DNA of 6,895 nucleotides, taken from NCBI GenBank assembly GCA_023230565.1, contig JALNXD010000079.1, positions 1 to 6,895 of the forward strand, written 5' to 3'. Made by a program: the position numbers and the translations under genes. The DNA is from Syntrophales bacterium (GTDB taxonomy: Bacteria > Desulfobacterota > Syntrophia > Syntrophales > UBA2210). This document shows positions 1-5,984 of the stretch, piece by piece (within the stretch, counting starts at the first letter, position 1; every line of letters starts with the position of its first letter). Below the pieces are notes generated by a model. The model was not told the origin of the DNA, did not search any database, and was given only the letters and a program-made list of their open reading frames with translations.

Positions 1-117
1 TCTCCAACCTCCGGTTCATCGGTTTCCGAATCAACCTATGTACCAGAGATCATAATTTGGGGGTGGGTCATTTTTGCGTGATCATTCCCCGCTAGGTGGG
101 TCAGTTTTGGATTATCA
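1..117. mobile_element. Probable end of an IS21-family insertion sequence
   Basis: Two near-identical 15-base direct repeats, GGTGGGTCATTTTTG at 62-76 and GGTGGGTCAGTTTTG at 95-109, lie 33 bases apart and are followed by GATTATCA. Multiple GGGTCA-type repeats near the tips are typical of IS21-family ends (istA/istB elements), and IS21 elements end in CA, which would put the tip at about 117. No open frame in the first 60 bases could be tied to istB, and the opposite end is outside the window, so no target duplication can be checked. The tip falls about 40 bases past the stop of the adjacent gene, so that gene is not cut. The identification rests on repeat style only. Confidence 0.42.
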
Positions 118-158
118 AAATCAGAGATACCTTTGAGCCTGTTTTGGGGACAATCTTT

Positions 159-992
159 TCAATAGATTTCACCGTCTCTTGGTTTGGTATTGAAACTGTT
201 TTTCTTTTCAAGCTTTTTTTCAACATACCCTCCTATTTTGTAACACATGCCAAGAAACAGCCCCGTAACGAGTGGCGAGGTAATGAACTTCATCGGCTTG
301 ATTCCAAGGGCGCTTTCGCCGTAGTCGATAAGCCGGTCAACGAGGATCTTCTTGACCAGCCACTTAAAGGGTTTTACCTCCTCAATAACCTTCGCTATGG
401 AGGGAGCGATAAGGTAATAACCGGTAAGGGTGGTTTCATCCAGATAGGTGTCGCGGTACTTCCGGGCAATGTCCACTTCGTAGGAATCGGGGGAGGTGCA
501 GGCGGTGACGATGATGCAGTCTTTATTGGTGAAAAGACCGACCACAAGACCGATACCGGCACCAATTGCAGCGCCTACGGGACCACCTACTGCCGTTCCT
601 GCGGCCGCATATGCCCCTATTCCAGCCCCGGCAGCCGTTGCACTGATCATATTTGTCCTTGCCTGCTGTTCTGCCGCATCGTCAGCCGCCTCCTTCTCCC
701 ATTGCAGCGCCTTTTCGCTCTGTTCCAAGGTCCTTGCATACTGGCTTTCCTGTTGCGCTTGAGACTGTTCAAATTGCACCTTCTCTTCTGCAAGCCTTTG
801 ATCGAATTGCGTTCCCTGCTGTGCGAGTTCCTGCTCCTGAAGGGCCATTTGTTTGGCTTTTGTCAATCTATCTGTTGCACTCTCCGCGTAGCCTTCGGCA
901 ATACCTGCCGCCTCCTGTTTGGCAAGGGGTCTGCCCTGAAGTTGCGCCCTGCGTTTGGCTTCCATTAATGCATCGGAAAAGTTAAGCGACAT
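159..992 (-). CDS. Phage-associated coiled-coil/glycine-zipper protein with CFI-box domain
   Basis: This 277-residue protein has three visible parts. Residues about 1-110 are Gln/Glu/Ala-rich and helical, with coiled-coil character (about 40-110). Residues about 114-154 are a Gly/Ala-rich hydrophobic stretch of glycine-zipper type, likely membrane-inserting. From Cys159 the sequence CIIVTACTSPDSYEVD begins a domain matching the CFI-box C-terminal family (usual form CFIATAAYGS), whose function is unknown. A second hydrophobic segment, SPLVTGLFLGMCYKIGGY, lies at about 239-256. Similar helical N-termini occur in phage virion-internal or DNA-ejection-type proteins, so a virion or membrane role is plausible but inferred. 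The ATG is preceded by GGAG nine bases upstream and overlaps the end of the previous gene by 11 bases. It is the last gene of the run before the IS-like end. Confidence 0.72.
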   Translation of the reverse strand: MSLNFSDALMEAKRRAQLQGRPLAKQEAAGIAEGYAESATDRLTKAKQMALQEQELAQQGTQFDQRLAEEKVQFEQSQAQQESQYARTLEQSEKALQWEKEAADDAAEQQARTNMISATAAGAGIGAYAAAGTAVGGPVGAAIGAGIGLVVGLFTNKDCIIVTACTSPDSYEVDIARKYRDTYLDETTLTGYYLIAPSIAKVIEEVKPFKWLVKKILVDRLIDYGESALGIKPMKFITSPLVTGLFLGMCYKIGGYVEKKLEKKNSFNTKPRDGEIY

Positions 993-1191
993 TGCAACTT
1001 ACTCCTTTTGCATAATTCACAATAGATACAAAAAGTGAATTCGGATTGCCGCCTTTCTCTAAGTAATGCTTATGCTGTCTCTCGAAATCCTCTTTTTCTT
1101 GTCCATACCGAACACCAAAGGTAACAAGGGCTTTTTCTCCCCGGTTGGCCTTTTCCTCTATCCTGGTTACTCGCCTTTTCATGTTATTCAT
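982..1191 (-). CDS. Small hypothetical phage protein, 69 residues
   Basis: I do not recognise this protein. It is basic and charged at the N-terminus (MNNMKRRVTRIEEKANRGEK), then has an ALVTFGV segment and a helical, charged second half ending in CNVA. The start has a good GGAG seven bases upstream, located inside the end of the preceding gene, with which it overlaps by 8 bases. Its own stop lies inside the next gene. The KRR-x-x-RIE-K opening followed by ALV resembles the upstream 87-residue protein (KRRLEKLEGK, then ALVHLEV), so the two may be diverged duplicates. Its function is unknown. The tight coupling supports it as a real gene. Confidence 0.6.
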   Translation of the reverse strand: MNNMKRRVTRIEEKANRGEKALVTFGVRYGQEKEDFERQHKHYLEKGGNPNSLFVSIVNYAKGVSCNVA

Positions 1192-1447
1192 AATGATTCT
1201 CCTTTAACGACCCATCGGGGTTATATCTCTCTGATGGTAGCCCCAAAGAAGTACCGTCAATTTCATCAAGAAGCTTCTTCAGGGTCTTGCCTTCTCTCGC
1301 ATATTTAGCCGTCATTGCCTCGATATCCGTGTCTTCCGGCAGTTCTCCAGTAACAAAAACTTCGAGATGCACAAGCGCACGGGCGCCGCTTATGAGATCG
1401 CTGCCGATCTTGCCTTCAAGCTTTTCCAGTCTCCTTTTTAGGTTCAC
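1184..1447 (-). CDS. Small hypothetical phage protein, 87 residues
   Basis: This is an unrecognised protein. It begins with a basic helix (MNLKRRLEKLEGKIG), continues with a hydrophobic ALVHLEVFVTGE strand-like segment, and has an acidic and then charged helical second half. A GTG start is chosen: it has GGAG eight bases upstream and forms a TAGTG junction with the upstream gene's stop, which implies translational coupling. Short proteins opening with such a KRR-LEKLE helix are frequent beside terminase genes in phages, but no function is assigned. It may be a paralogue of the 69-residue protein that follows. Confidence 0.62.
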   Translation of the reverse strand: MNLKRRLEKLEGKIGSDLISGARALVHLEVFVTGELPEDTDIEAMTAKYAREGKTLKKLLDEIDGTSLGLPSERYNPDGSLKENHYE

Positions 1448-1833
1448 TAGTTTTTCTCCTTTATTTGACTTTCGAGAGCGGCAATCCGCTGTTCGAGTTC
1501 TTCAAGTTCTCTGACTTTTAAGACATATCCAATAATATCGTTTGCAAGAAGCCGTTTAAGGTCTTCCCTTTCCGTTGAGGAAAGGAGATTGACCAGTGTA
1601 TCTACAGCTGCCGTCACATTCTGTTTGAGGATTCCAAAGGATTCAGAGATAATGGCATCTCGGCACCGGTTGAGTTCTTCCTTGAACACAGGGTTCTTAA
1701 GCCACTCATAATACGTGTTTCGTGAGACATGCGCCGCCTTACAGCCTTTTTCGGATGTAGGAGCCGATACAAGAAAGGGTATTGCCTTTATTTGTCGATC
1801 GGTAAGACCCCTGTTATTGTCCTGTTTTGCCAT
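1447..1833 (-). CDS. HTH protein resembling phage terminase small subunit (phBC6A51-like)
   Basis: This 128-residue protein starts with a helix-turn-helix region (about residues 10-45: LTDRQIKAIPFLVSA, then a VSRNTYYEWLKNPVFKEEL recognition segment). This matches the LTxRQxxAI...TxYxWxxxPxFxxEL pattern of small HTH proteins called phBC6A51-type or small-terminase-like. These proteins bind DNA and in phages can mark the packaging site. The C-terminal third (about 100-128) is a leucine/glutamate heptad-like coiled coil that could form oligomers, as small terminases do. The start has only a weak ribosome-binding site and lies 14 bases after the previous stop. No large terminase is visible in the window, so a plain DNA-binding role is also possible. 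Confidence 0.68.
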   Translation of the reverse strand: MAKQDNNRGLTDRQIKAIPFLVSAPTSEKGCKAAHVSRNTYYEWLKNPVFKEELNRCRDAIISESFGILKQNVTAAVDTLVNLLSSTEREDLKRLLANDIIGYVLKVRELEELEQRIAALESQIKEKN

Positions 1834-1847
1834 CTTCCGTACCGTTT

Positions 1848-2087
1848 TTAGAGAATCACTGTTTTATTCTGTTCGATGAAGCTATCCAAATCGTGCCGGT
1901 CAAGGTACATCTTGCGCCCGCCATTGAAGCGTACAACAGGAATGTCACCGGCCCACACTCGTTCTCGCATTGCCCAGGTCGTAAGGCCCAAGTATTCAGC
2001 AGCCTTTTTTAAAGGAAATAGACGTGGTTCATTGGGATTGCTAATCCCACTTGTCGTTTTTTTATCAATGGTTCCGCTTCGTTTCAT
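1848..2087 (-). CDS. Excisionase-like HTH DNA-binding protein
   Basis: This 79-residue protein carries a winged helix-turn-helix of the excisionase/MerR-like HTH_17 type at about residues 24-72. Its hallmarks are FPLKKAAEYLGLTTWAMRER (helices), the wing-like VVRFNGGRKMYLDRHDLDSF, and a final acidic helix. Members act as recombination directionality factors or small transcriptional regulators. The place inside a replication/packaging operon, not beside an integrase, leaves it open which role applies here. The first 22 residues are polar and probably flexible. The ribosome-binding site is weak, so translation may depend on the helicase gene ending 24 bases upstream. Confidence 0.75.
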   Translation of the reverse strand: MKRSGTIDKKTTSGISNPNEPRLFPLKKAAEYLGLTTWAMRERVWAGDIPVVRFNGGRKMYLDRHDLDSFIEQNKTVIL

Positions 2088-2111
2088 TGTAATGTGCCTA
2101 GATTGTGTCCG

Positions 2112-2912
2112 TTAATCAAAATAATTTTTCTTCTTTTGAGGTTCCGCTTCATCTCTTTTCGTGGTTTCTCGAAGGTAGCCGCCTATCTTCTGCAGCCATA
2201 CTTCCTGCTTCATAACACCCGTGCGCCTTGAAAATTCAATTCCTAAACGTGCTACGTCTGACCCGAGTTCCGGCTTACGCTGCACCATCAAGACAACATC
2301 ACTTTCTTGCGCAACAACGGAAGAGTCACGTATTCCTTCAAAACCCATATTGTCCACATCTTTCCCGGGTTTTGTGGTATGACACATAAGAAAGATTATC
2401 AGTTCGTTCTTAACGGCTATTGTCTTGAGCCGTCTGACAACCGTTCCTATCTCAAGCGACACATTCCGGGCGCGGGCCATATCGAAGAGATAGTGAAGGT
2501 GATCGATGAAGACCACTCTCGTTGCATACTTGAGAAAGGATTCCCGGATTCGTTCCTCTACCCAATCCATATTTGCCGTCTTTAGGGTCTTTGGCAGGTA
2601 GAGCAAAGGCATATCCGGGAAACATGAAAGAAATTGTCGCGCCGGTAGTTCGTAAGTGAACCAAAGCGAAAAAACCTGACTTTCATAAAAGTTTTTCGTT
2701 AAAGTCTGGGAGAACAAAGTCTTTCCGTTCTTCGTGATCCCGCTTATTGCAATCAGCTCGCCGGGGACAAAGCCGTCAAGAAAGCTGTCGAGAGATGGGA
2801 TCTTGCCCTTGATCGTAAGTTGATGGTCTTTCTTTTTGAAGCTCTGACGCATTTCGATAGATGAAATGATCCGGTCTTCGCCGGCGTAAGCGGCAAGGTC
2901 TATTACCTGCAT
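2112..2912 (-). CDS. DnaB-type replicative helicase, RecA-fold domain only
   Basis: This 266-residue protein has the core motifs of the DnaB C-terminal ATPase. Walker A is GITKNGKT (58-65). The catalytic glutamate lies in FTYELPARQF (Glu88), equivalent to SLEMPA in DnaB. Walker B is VVFIDH (Asp127). A histidine sensor lies in LMCHTTKP (His168). The RDSSVVAQESDVVLMVQRK stretch (about 185-203) corresponds to the DnaB segment that reads QDADVV. The family unwinds DNA ahead of the replication fork. At 266 residues it lacks the DnaB N-terminal primase-interaction domain (full DnaB is about 450), so it is a compact phage-type helicase or ATPase. It overlaps the upstream gene by 10 bases, with GGGGGA just before the start. 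It probably works with the replisome organizer encoded two genes upstream. Confidence 0.85.
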   Translation of the reverse strand: MQVIDLAAYAGEDRIISSIEMRQSFKKKDHQLTIKGKIPSLDSFLDGFVPGELIAISGITKNGKTLFSQTLTKNFYESQVFSLWFTYELPARQFLSCFPDMPLLYLPKTLKTANMDWVEERIRESFLKYATRVVFIDHLHYLFDMARARNVSLEIGTVVRRLKTIAVKNELIIFLMCHTTKPGKDVDNMGFEGIRDSSVVAQESDVVLMVQRKPELGSDVARLGIEFSRRTGVMKQEVWLQKIGGYLRETTKRDEAEPQKKKNYFD

Positions 2913-3244
2913 AGTTCCCCCTGAAGGTCTTCGATTTTGTAAAGCCAGACCCTAACCAGCATATTGGCGTACTCCCGTGTAAAGTCATCGCTATGGAATG
3001 TGTCTCGCACTCTTACAAGCTCAGCAATTTCATCTTGAGCAAACCGGATTTCTTCGAGAATGTCTTCTTTTCGCTCCTCTAGTGTCGGGTAGAGAGTGCG
3101 CCTGATCTCGTCATGGCTGTTTGGAAGTTGGGGCGGATTCTTTTGAGCCTGAATTTCGGCTTCGAGTTCTTCATCAAAGGCTTTGGCTGCTTCGATGATT
3201 TCATCTCTTTGTTGGTCTGTATATAAACCAGCTAACTCATTCAC
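2903..3244 (-). CDS. Hypothetical acidic helical protein between organizer and helicase
   Basis: The product is an unrecognised 113-residue protein, strongly charged and mostly helical, with a Glu/Asp-rich first half and a second half containing AQDEIAELVRVRDTFHSDDF and LVRVWLYKIEDLQ. The GTG start is favoured over the ATG inside the upstream gene's end because AGGAGG sits seven bases upstream and GTGA overlaps the previous stop. Its place between the replisome organizer and the helicase is where many phages keep a loader or accessory replication protein, so a partner role in replication is possible but purely positional. No ATPase or zinc-binding motif is visible. Confidence 0.62.
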   Translation of the reverse strand: MNELAGLYTDQQRDEIIEAAKAFDEELEAEIQAQKNPPQLPNSHDEIRRTLYPTLEERKEDILEEIRFAQDEIAELVRVRDTFHSDDFTREYANMLVRVWLYKIEDLQGELCR

Positions 3245-3930
3245 TGCGCAGCCTCCTTGGGCATTGTTTCGTTGAGATACCCCTCAAATTTGCTTCCAAA
3301 GAGCGTTTGCGGTCTCAAATACGGCTCCATCTGTGGGTCATTGAGCCACTGAACGCATTTGACATCGATGACAAATTGAAACGCTTTGAGGTCCGGGAAG
3401 TCTTTCCATCGGGCGCTTATGCATTTCCTAGTTTCTTTTGTACTGGCTCTGAAATGCTTGCCGGTCTTTTCATTGAGGTAGGAGGTTATTTCTTCGAAAG
3501 GGATGGAGGAATCCGACAATATATCTTTCTTCTTATGTTCTATTGTTATTGTATGTTGCCCTTTGTTTGCCCTTTGTTTGTCGTCTTGCGTGTCGCTTTT
3601 CGAATCTTGAAGCTGATAACTAGCCCAATTTACTATTGTTATAATTGAATATTTGTTTGTCGTTTTGATTTTCAAATTTTCAGATTTTTTCAGAAATGCA
3701 AGAATAGTGCGGATTTCCCGCACACTGAGGCCCGTTTCTTCAGACGCAACGCGCAACCCAAACACAAACTGACCAGGCATAAGATGTACAGCCTTTAGTC
3801 CAACGATGGCATGATATTCCTTGTGAGTGGCCTTTAGAAGGCAGTAGGTCCAGAAAACCCACAGCTTATGGTTTTTGATCCAACCGGCATCGAGAGATTT
3901 TCGCCATAATCTTATATAGCCGCGATTCAT
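3241..3930 (-). CDS. Phage replisome organizer with conserved phage C-terminal domain
   Basis: This 229-residue protein has two recognisable parts. The N-terminal part (about 1-110; GYIRLWRKSLDAGWIKNHKL, then LMPGQFVFGLRVASEETGLS and a TILAFLKKSENLKIKTTNKYSIITIVNW wing) matches the winged-helix N-terminus of phage replisome organizers, which bind the origin. The C-terminal part (143-221; IPFEEITSYLNEKTGKHFR ... WLNDPQM ... YLRPQTLFGSKFEGYLNE) is the conserved phage C-terminal domain Phg_2220_C (PF09524). The linker at about 112-140 is polar and probably flexible. It starts with an ATGA overlap with the previous gene. In such phages the origin is often inside or near this gene. With the helicase downstream, it would initiate element replication. 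Confidence 0.86.
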   Translation of the reverse strand: MNRGYIRLWRKSLDAGWIKNHKLWVFWTYCLLKATHKEYHAIVGLKAVHLMPGQFVFGLRVASEETGLSVREIRTILAFLKKSENLKIKTTNKYSIITIVNWASYQLQDSKSDTQDDKQRANKGQHTITIEHKKKDILSDSSIPFEEITSYLNEKTGKHFRASTKETRKCISARWKDFPDLKAFQFVIDVKCVQWLNDPQMEPYLRPQTLFGSKFEGYLNETMPKEAAQ

Positions 3931-4118
3931 AGCGCATATTCCCTGGGATCGTTAAAACGGGCATTAAACAGTGCTGTAAGTTCCTCTTCAGTAATCTTGA
4001 CACGCCCCTTGTCGTTTGCAAGTTCAGCAGTCAAAAGAAATACATTTGCGGCCATCGGGTTTCTTCTGAAAATGCGGTCATATCGTTGTTTGAGTTCCAG
4101 ATTAGGTTTAGATGCCAT
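3927..4118 (-). CDS. Small conserved-looking phage protein, 63 residues
   Basis: The open frame can be extended upstream to 4196, but the ATG at 4118 is chosen. It has GAGAAGG six bases upstream and lies one base after the stop of the 46-residue gene. The extension would only overlap that gene. The product is a compact helical protein: a basic N-terminal helix (LKQRYDRIFRRNP), a hydrophobic helix (AANVFLLTAELAND), then a KITEEELTALFNARF segment ending DPREYAL. Short proteins with this FLL-x-ELA ... ARF-x-DPR-x-YAL layout sit before replication genes in some proteobacterial mobile elements, as far as I recall. The function is unknown. Its stop overlaps the organizer start. Confidence 0.66.
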   Translation of the reverse strand: MASKPNLELKQRYDRIFRRNPMAANVFLLTAELANDKGRVKITEEELTALFNARFNDPREYAL

Positions 4119-4119
4119 G

Positions 4120-4260
4120 TCATACCTTCTCAACTTTTGATTTTGAACTTTGAGATATTTTTTGAAGCTGTCTTTCCAATTGCTTGACTTCCTCATTCAC
4201 AAGGTAAACAAGCTGACGCTTCAATAAAATTTTGCGTTCAAGGATTTGTTTTACTGTCAT
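4120..4260 (-). CDS. 46-residue coiled-coil protein, first gene of the replication operon
   Basis: A short frame begins MTVKQILERKILLKRQLVYL and ends SSKSKVEKV. It is lysine/leucine-rich and could form a single long amphipathic helix. The support is good for its size: GGGAGG lies six bases before the ATG, the stop is followed after one base by the next gene's ATG, and it is the first member of a run of ten genes with minimal spacing. Its function is unknown. It may be a leader peptide whose translation sets expression of the downstream genes, since its ribosome-binding site lies in a dyad. Confidence 0.6.
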   Translation of the reverse strand: MTVKQILERKILLKRQLVYLVNEEVKQLERQLQKISQSSKSKVEKV

Positions 4261-4265
4261 GATCG

Positions 4266-4297
4266 CCTCCCTTTACCCAAAAATGGGATTTAGGAGG
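4266..4297 (-). promoter_or_regulatory. Dyad hiding the Shine-Dalgarno of the replication operon
   Basis: Reading along the mRNA, CCTCC (4297-4293) and CCCA (4287-4284) are mirrored by TGGG (4279-4276) and GGAGG (4270-4266) around one centre, with TTTT between the inner arms. The last arm is the ribosome-binding site of the 46-residue gene. The two stems are separated by a symmetrical 5x5 internal loop (TAAAT/TAAAG). Folded, this would block translation of the operon's first gene. As DNA, the same dyad could be a repressor operator. No ligand-binding fold is recognised. Confidence 0.5.
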
Positions 4298-4384
4298 GCA
4301 TATCTTTAGGGGGGGCAAAAATAAATTTTAACTTTTGTAGAAAGTAATCATTTTAATTGGGTGGTTTTTATTGATGGGTATTAA
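4298..4384 (-). promoter_or_regulatory. AT-rich spacer expected to hold the replication operon promoter
   Basis: This gap separates the sigma-like gene from the dyad. It is AT-rich, as expected of a promoter region, and contains a run of seven G on the plus strand (4309-4315). I see no convincing -35/-10 pair for the housekeeping sigma factor; TTAAAAT and AAGATAT are only weak -10 candidates. No factor-independent terminator for the sigma-like gene is evident. The operon may use an activated or element-specific promoter, or be read through from upstream. Confidence 0.3.
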
Positions 4385-5659
4385 TTATACTGGTTTTTTT
4401 CGGGATCGTGTCACTCTTCTAACAATGGAATGCTCAGATAATTCAATAAGTTCTCCAAATATTTCCCGCACATCTTCTTCCTCTCTAGACAATTTTTTAC
4501 AGCCATTGTGAAATAATTGTGAAACCCTCCCTCCTGTTAAATTTAACTTGGCTGCAATTTCATATTCTTTCAGACCTTCTAAAAAAGAACGGATCACCTC
4601 ATATTCACGATCTGTCAAATAATTTCTGAGCATCGATATGATTTCTTCACGTTTGTCAGTCTTATCCAAAACACCTAATGCTTCTTCCCCTTTATCGTTT
4701 TCATGGGCTAAAGACTCTCTCTTCCCTTTTGGAATATCTCCACCCTCTAAAAAATCTTTCAAATCTTTCAATGCATAGTACAACCGCTTTTGCGTAAACA
4801 GATAACCTGGAAGATTTATCTTTCTATCTGGGATCTTCGATATTTTATTAAATACCTCTTCTGGTTCCCTTTTTATAATCTTTTTAATGTGGTCGGTCAG
4901 TTCAACTCTTGTTTTGATCTCCAGGAGTTCGCCATTATTAAACATTTCATATGTCAAATCGATAAGTTCGTAATCATCAATCAAATTCCATTCTTCACTA
5001 GATAAATAAAATGGATCAAATCCTTGCTTACTTTTTAAGAATTTATCATTGAAATACCTAGATACGTCATTGCCTCCCAAATAGGTCGATTTCAAAAGAT
5101 CCTCTAATTCTGGATTATCATCCATTTCAATTGTGCTTTTAACTTTTTCCCAATGTATTTTTAAATGCTTATCATTTAATTCAAGGTGTCTGTCTTCTGA
5201 AGCTTGTGAATCAATTAAGTGATCTTCTATAACGCCTTTTCTGGAAGGGTGATGTATTTGATCGCCAAAAATGATTGTTCGGACAATTAGTTCCGCTCTC
5301 TGATGCCAATCATCTTGGTCATTAAATAGGTCGAAGTTTTTAATGAAATCTTGTGTGACTTTTACAATGCCTGGTCTCACCATGTCCATAAGGAAGGAAA
5401 CGCAATTTTTATTATTAAGCACTCTTGCATCATCTTTATGGCGAGCAAGCACAACAAGCATGTTTATAGCGTCATAAAATTCAACAAGCTCAGAAGAGCT
5501 TAATAACCCTGTTTCCCATTTCGAACGTCTTTTATTGATTGTTTCTTTTGCTATGACAGAATTGATATCGTAGTTAATATGGATAGGCTGATTAACTATT
5601 TTCTGAACGTGAGATGGCAAGGGGGGAATTAAAACTTTCTTGCCGCATATATTTGACAT
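4385..5659 (-). CDS. Large protein of unknown function with C-terminal sigma-70 region 4-like HTH
   Basis: This 424-residue protein is recognisable only near its C-terminus. At about 348-390, LTDREYEVIRSFLEGLKEYE leads into IAAKLNLTGGRVSQLFHNGC and KKL. This is the sigma-70 region 4 / LuxR-like helix-turn-helix layout (LT-x-RE-x-EVI ... EIA-x-x-L-x-x-x-x-x-RVSQL), which binds promoter DNA. A basic tail (RRVTRSRKKP) ends it. The N-terminal ~340 residues are charged, soluble-looking and lack visible region 2 or catalytic motifs, so it is not a standard sigma factor. The start has AGGAGG seven bases upstream. The gene is clearly more AT-rich than its neighbours, hinting at separate acquisition. 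It may regulate the replication operon downstream or be an accessory effector; neither is shown. Confidence 0.7.
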   Translation of the reverse strand: MSNICGKKVLIPPLPSHVQKIVNQPIHINYDINSVIAKETINKRRSKWETGLLSSSELVEFYDAINMLVVLARHKDDARVLNNKNCVSFLMDMVRPGIVKVTQDFIKNFDLFNDQDDWHQRAELIVRTIIFGDQIHHPSRKGVIEDHLIDSQASEDRHLELNDKHLKIHWEKVKSTIEMDDNPELEDLLKSTYLGGNDVSRYFNDKFLKSKQGFDPFYLSSEEWNLIDDYELIDLTYEMFNNGELLEIKTRVELTDHIKKIIKREPEEVFNKISKIPDRKINLPGYLFTQKRLYYALKDLKDFLEGGDIPKGKRESLAHENDKGEEALGVLDKTDKREEIISMLRNYLTDREYEVIRSFLEGLKEYEIAAKLNLTGGRVSQLFHNGCKKLSREEEDVREIFGELIELSEHSIVRRVTRSRKKPV

Positions 5660-5691
5660 TATCCCGCCTCCTGTCGCGTTCCCTGTGAGAG

Positions 5692-5745
5692 TCCGGGGAA
5701 AGCGGCCCAGGATAACCGCCGTTCGGGAGCGACCCTATCCCCGGA
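5692..5745 (-). promoter_or_regulatory. GC-rich foldable spacer, possible three-way junction RNA
   Basis: Between hicA and the sigma-like gene, TCCGGGG (5745-5739) pairs with CCCCGGA (5698-5692) as a 7-bp closing stem. Two smaller hairpins fit inside: GGG-TCGCT-CCC (5735-5725), and CGGC...GCCG (5721-5718 with 5706-5703), the latter with a possible inner GG-TTAT-CC. No T-run follows, so it is not an ordinary terminator. It ends 32 bases before the next start, just ahead of that gene's AGGAGG. It could be a processing or attenuation site, a regulatory leader, or a relic of a repeat. I do not recognise a known riboswitch class. Confidence 0.4.
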
Positions 5746-5753
5746 AACTTCGA

Positions 5754-5984
5754 TTATTTGTATAGTTCCATAAATTGATCAACAGACATCCCGGCAATTT
5801 TTATCTGATGCCGGATTAATTCCTGTTTTACCGGTTTACCTTTATGCACCGGAATAGATATGTTGATTGGGTTGCCGGCTTGGGTCAGAATAACATGGCT
5901 TCCTGTTTGACGTGTCTGCTTCCATCCAGCGCGCTCAAAAGCCTTTATCGCTTTCAAGGGGTCAAGATTATTCAGCCCGCTCAT
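5754..5984 (-). CDS. hicA: HicA-family toxin (mRNA interferase)
   Basis: This 76-residue protein has the full HicA/YcfA-like pattern. An N-terminal helix (LKAIKAFERAGWKQTRQTGS) leads to the catalytic histidine in GSHVILT (His30). A strand follows (INISIPVH), then the KGKPVKQELIRHQIKIAGMS segment that forms the last helix and its turn. HicA has a double-stranded-RNA-binding-like fold and cuts mRNA in the cytoplasm until neutralised by HicB. Nothing appears missing. The start overlaps the antitoxin stop as ATGA, so toxin translation is coupled to antitoxin translation. The order is antitoxin first, the reverse of the common hicAB order. Confidence 0.93.
   Translation of the reverse strand: MSGLNNLDPLKAIKAFERAGWKQTRQTGSHVILTQAGNPINISIPVHKGKPVKQELIRHQIKIAGMSVDQFMELYK

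Noticed and set aside
96..968. Plus-strand open frame of 290 codons opposite the CFI-box gene
   Set aside because: It is antisense to a gene with clear domain structure. Its product is cysteine-rich and patternless, and it has no ribosome-binding site. It is a shadow of the minus-strand gene.
4119..4196. Upstream extension of the 63-residue gene to an ATG at 4196
   Set aside because: It would overlap most of the 46-residue gene and has no comparable ribosome-binding site. The ATG at 4118 has GAGAAGG at ideal spacing and follows the previous stop by one base.
4309..4315. Run of seven G as a phase-variation tract
   Set aside because: It is short, outside any coding frame, and not clearly between promoter elements. 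There is too little evidence to propose slippage control.
5692..5745. Factor-independent terminator of hicA
   Set aside because: The closing stem is long-range with a 40-base interior and no T-run follows on either strand.
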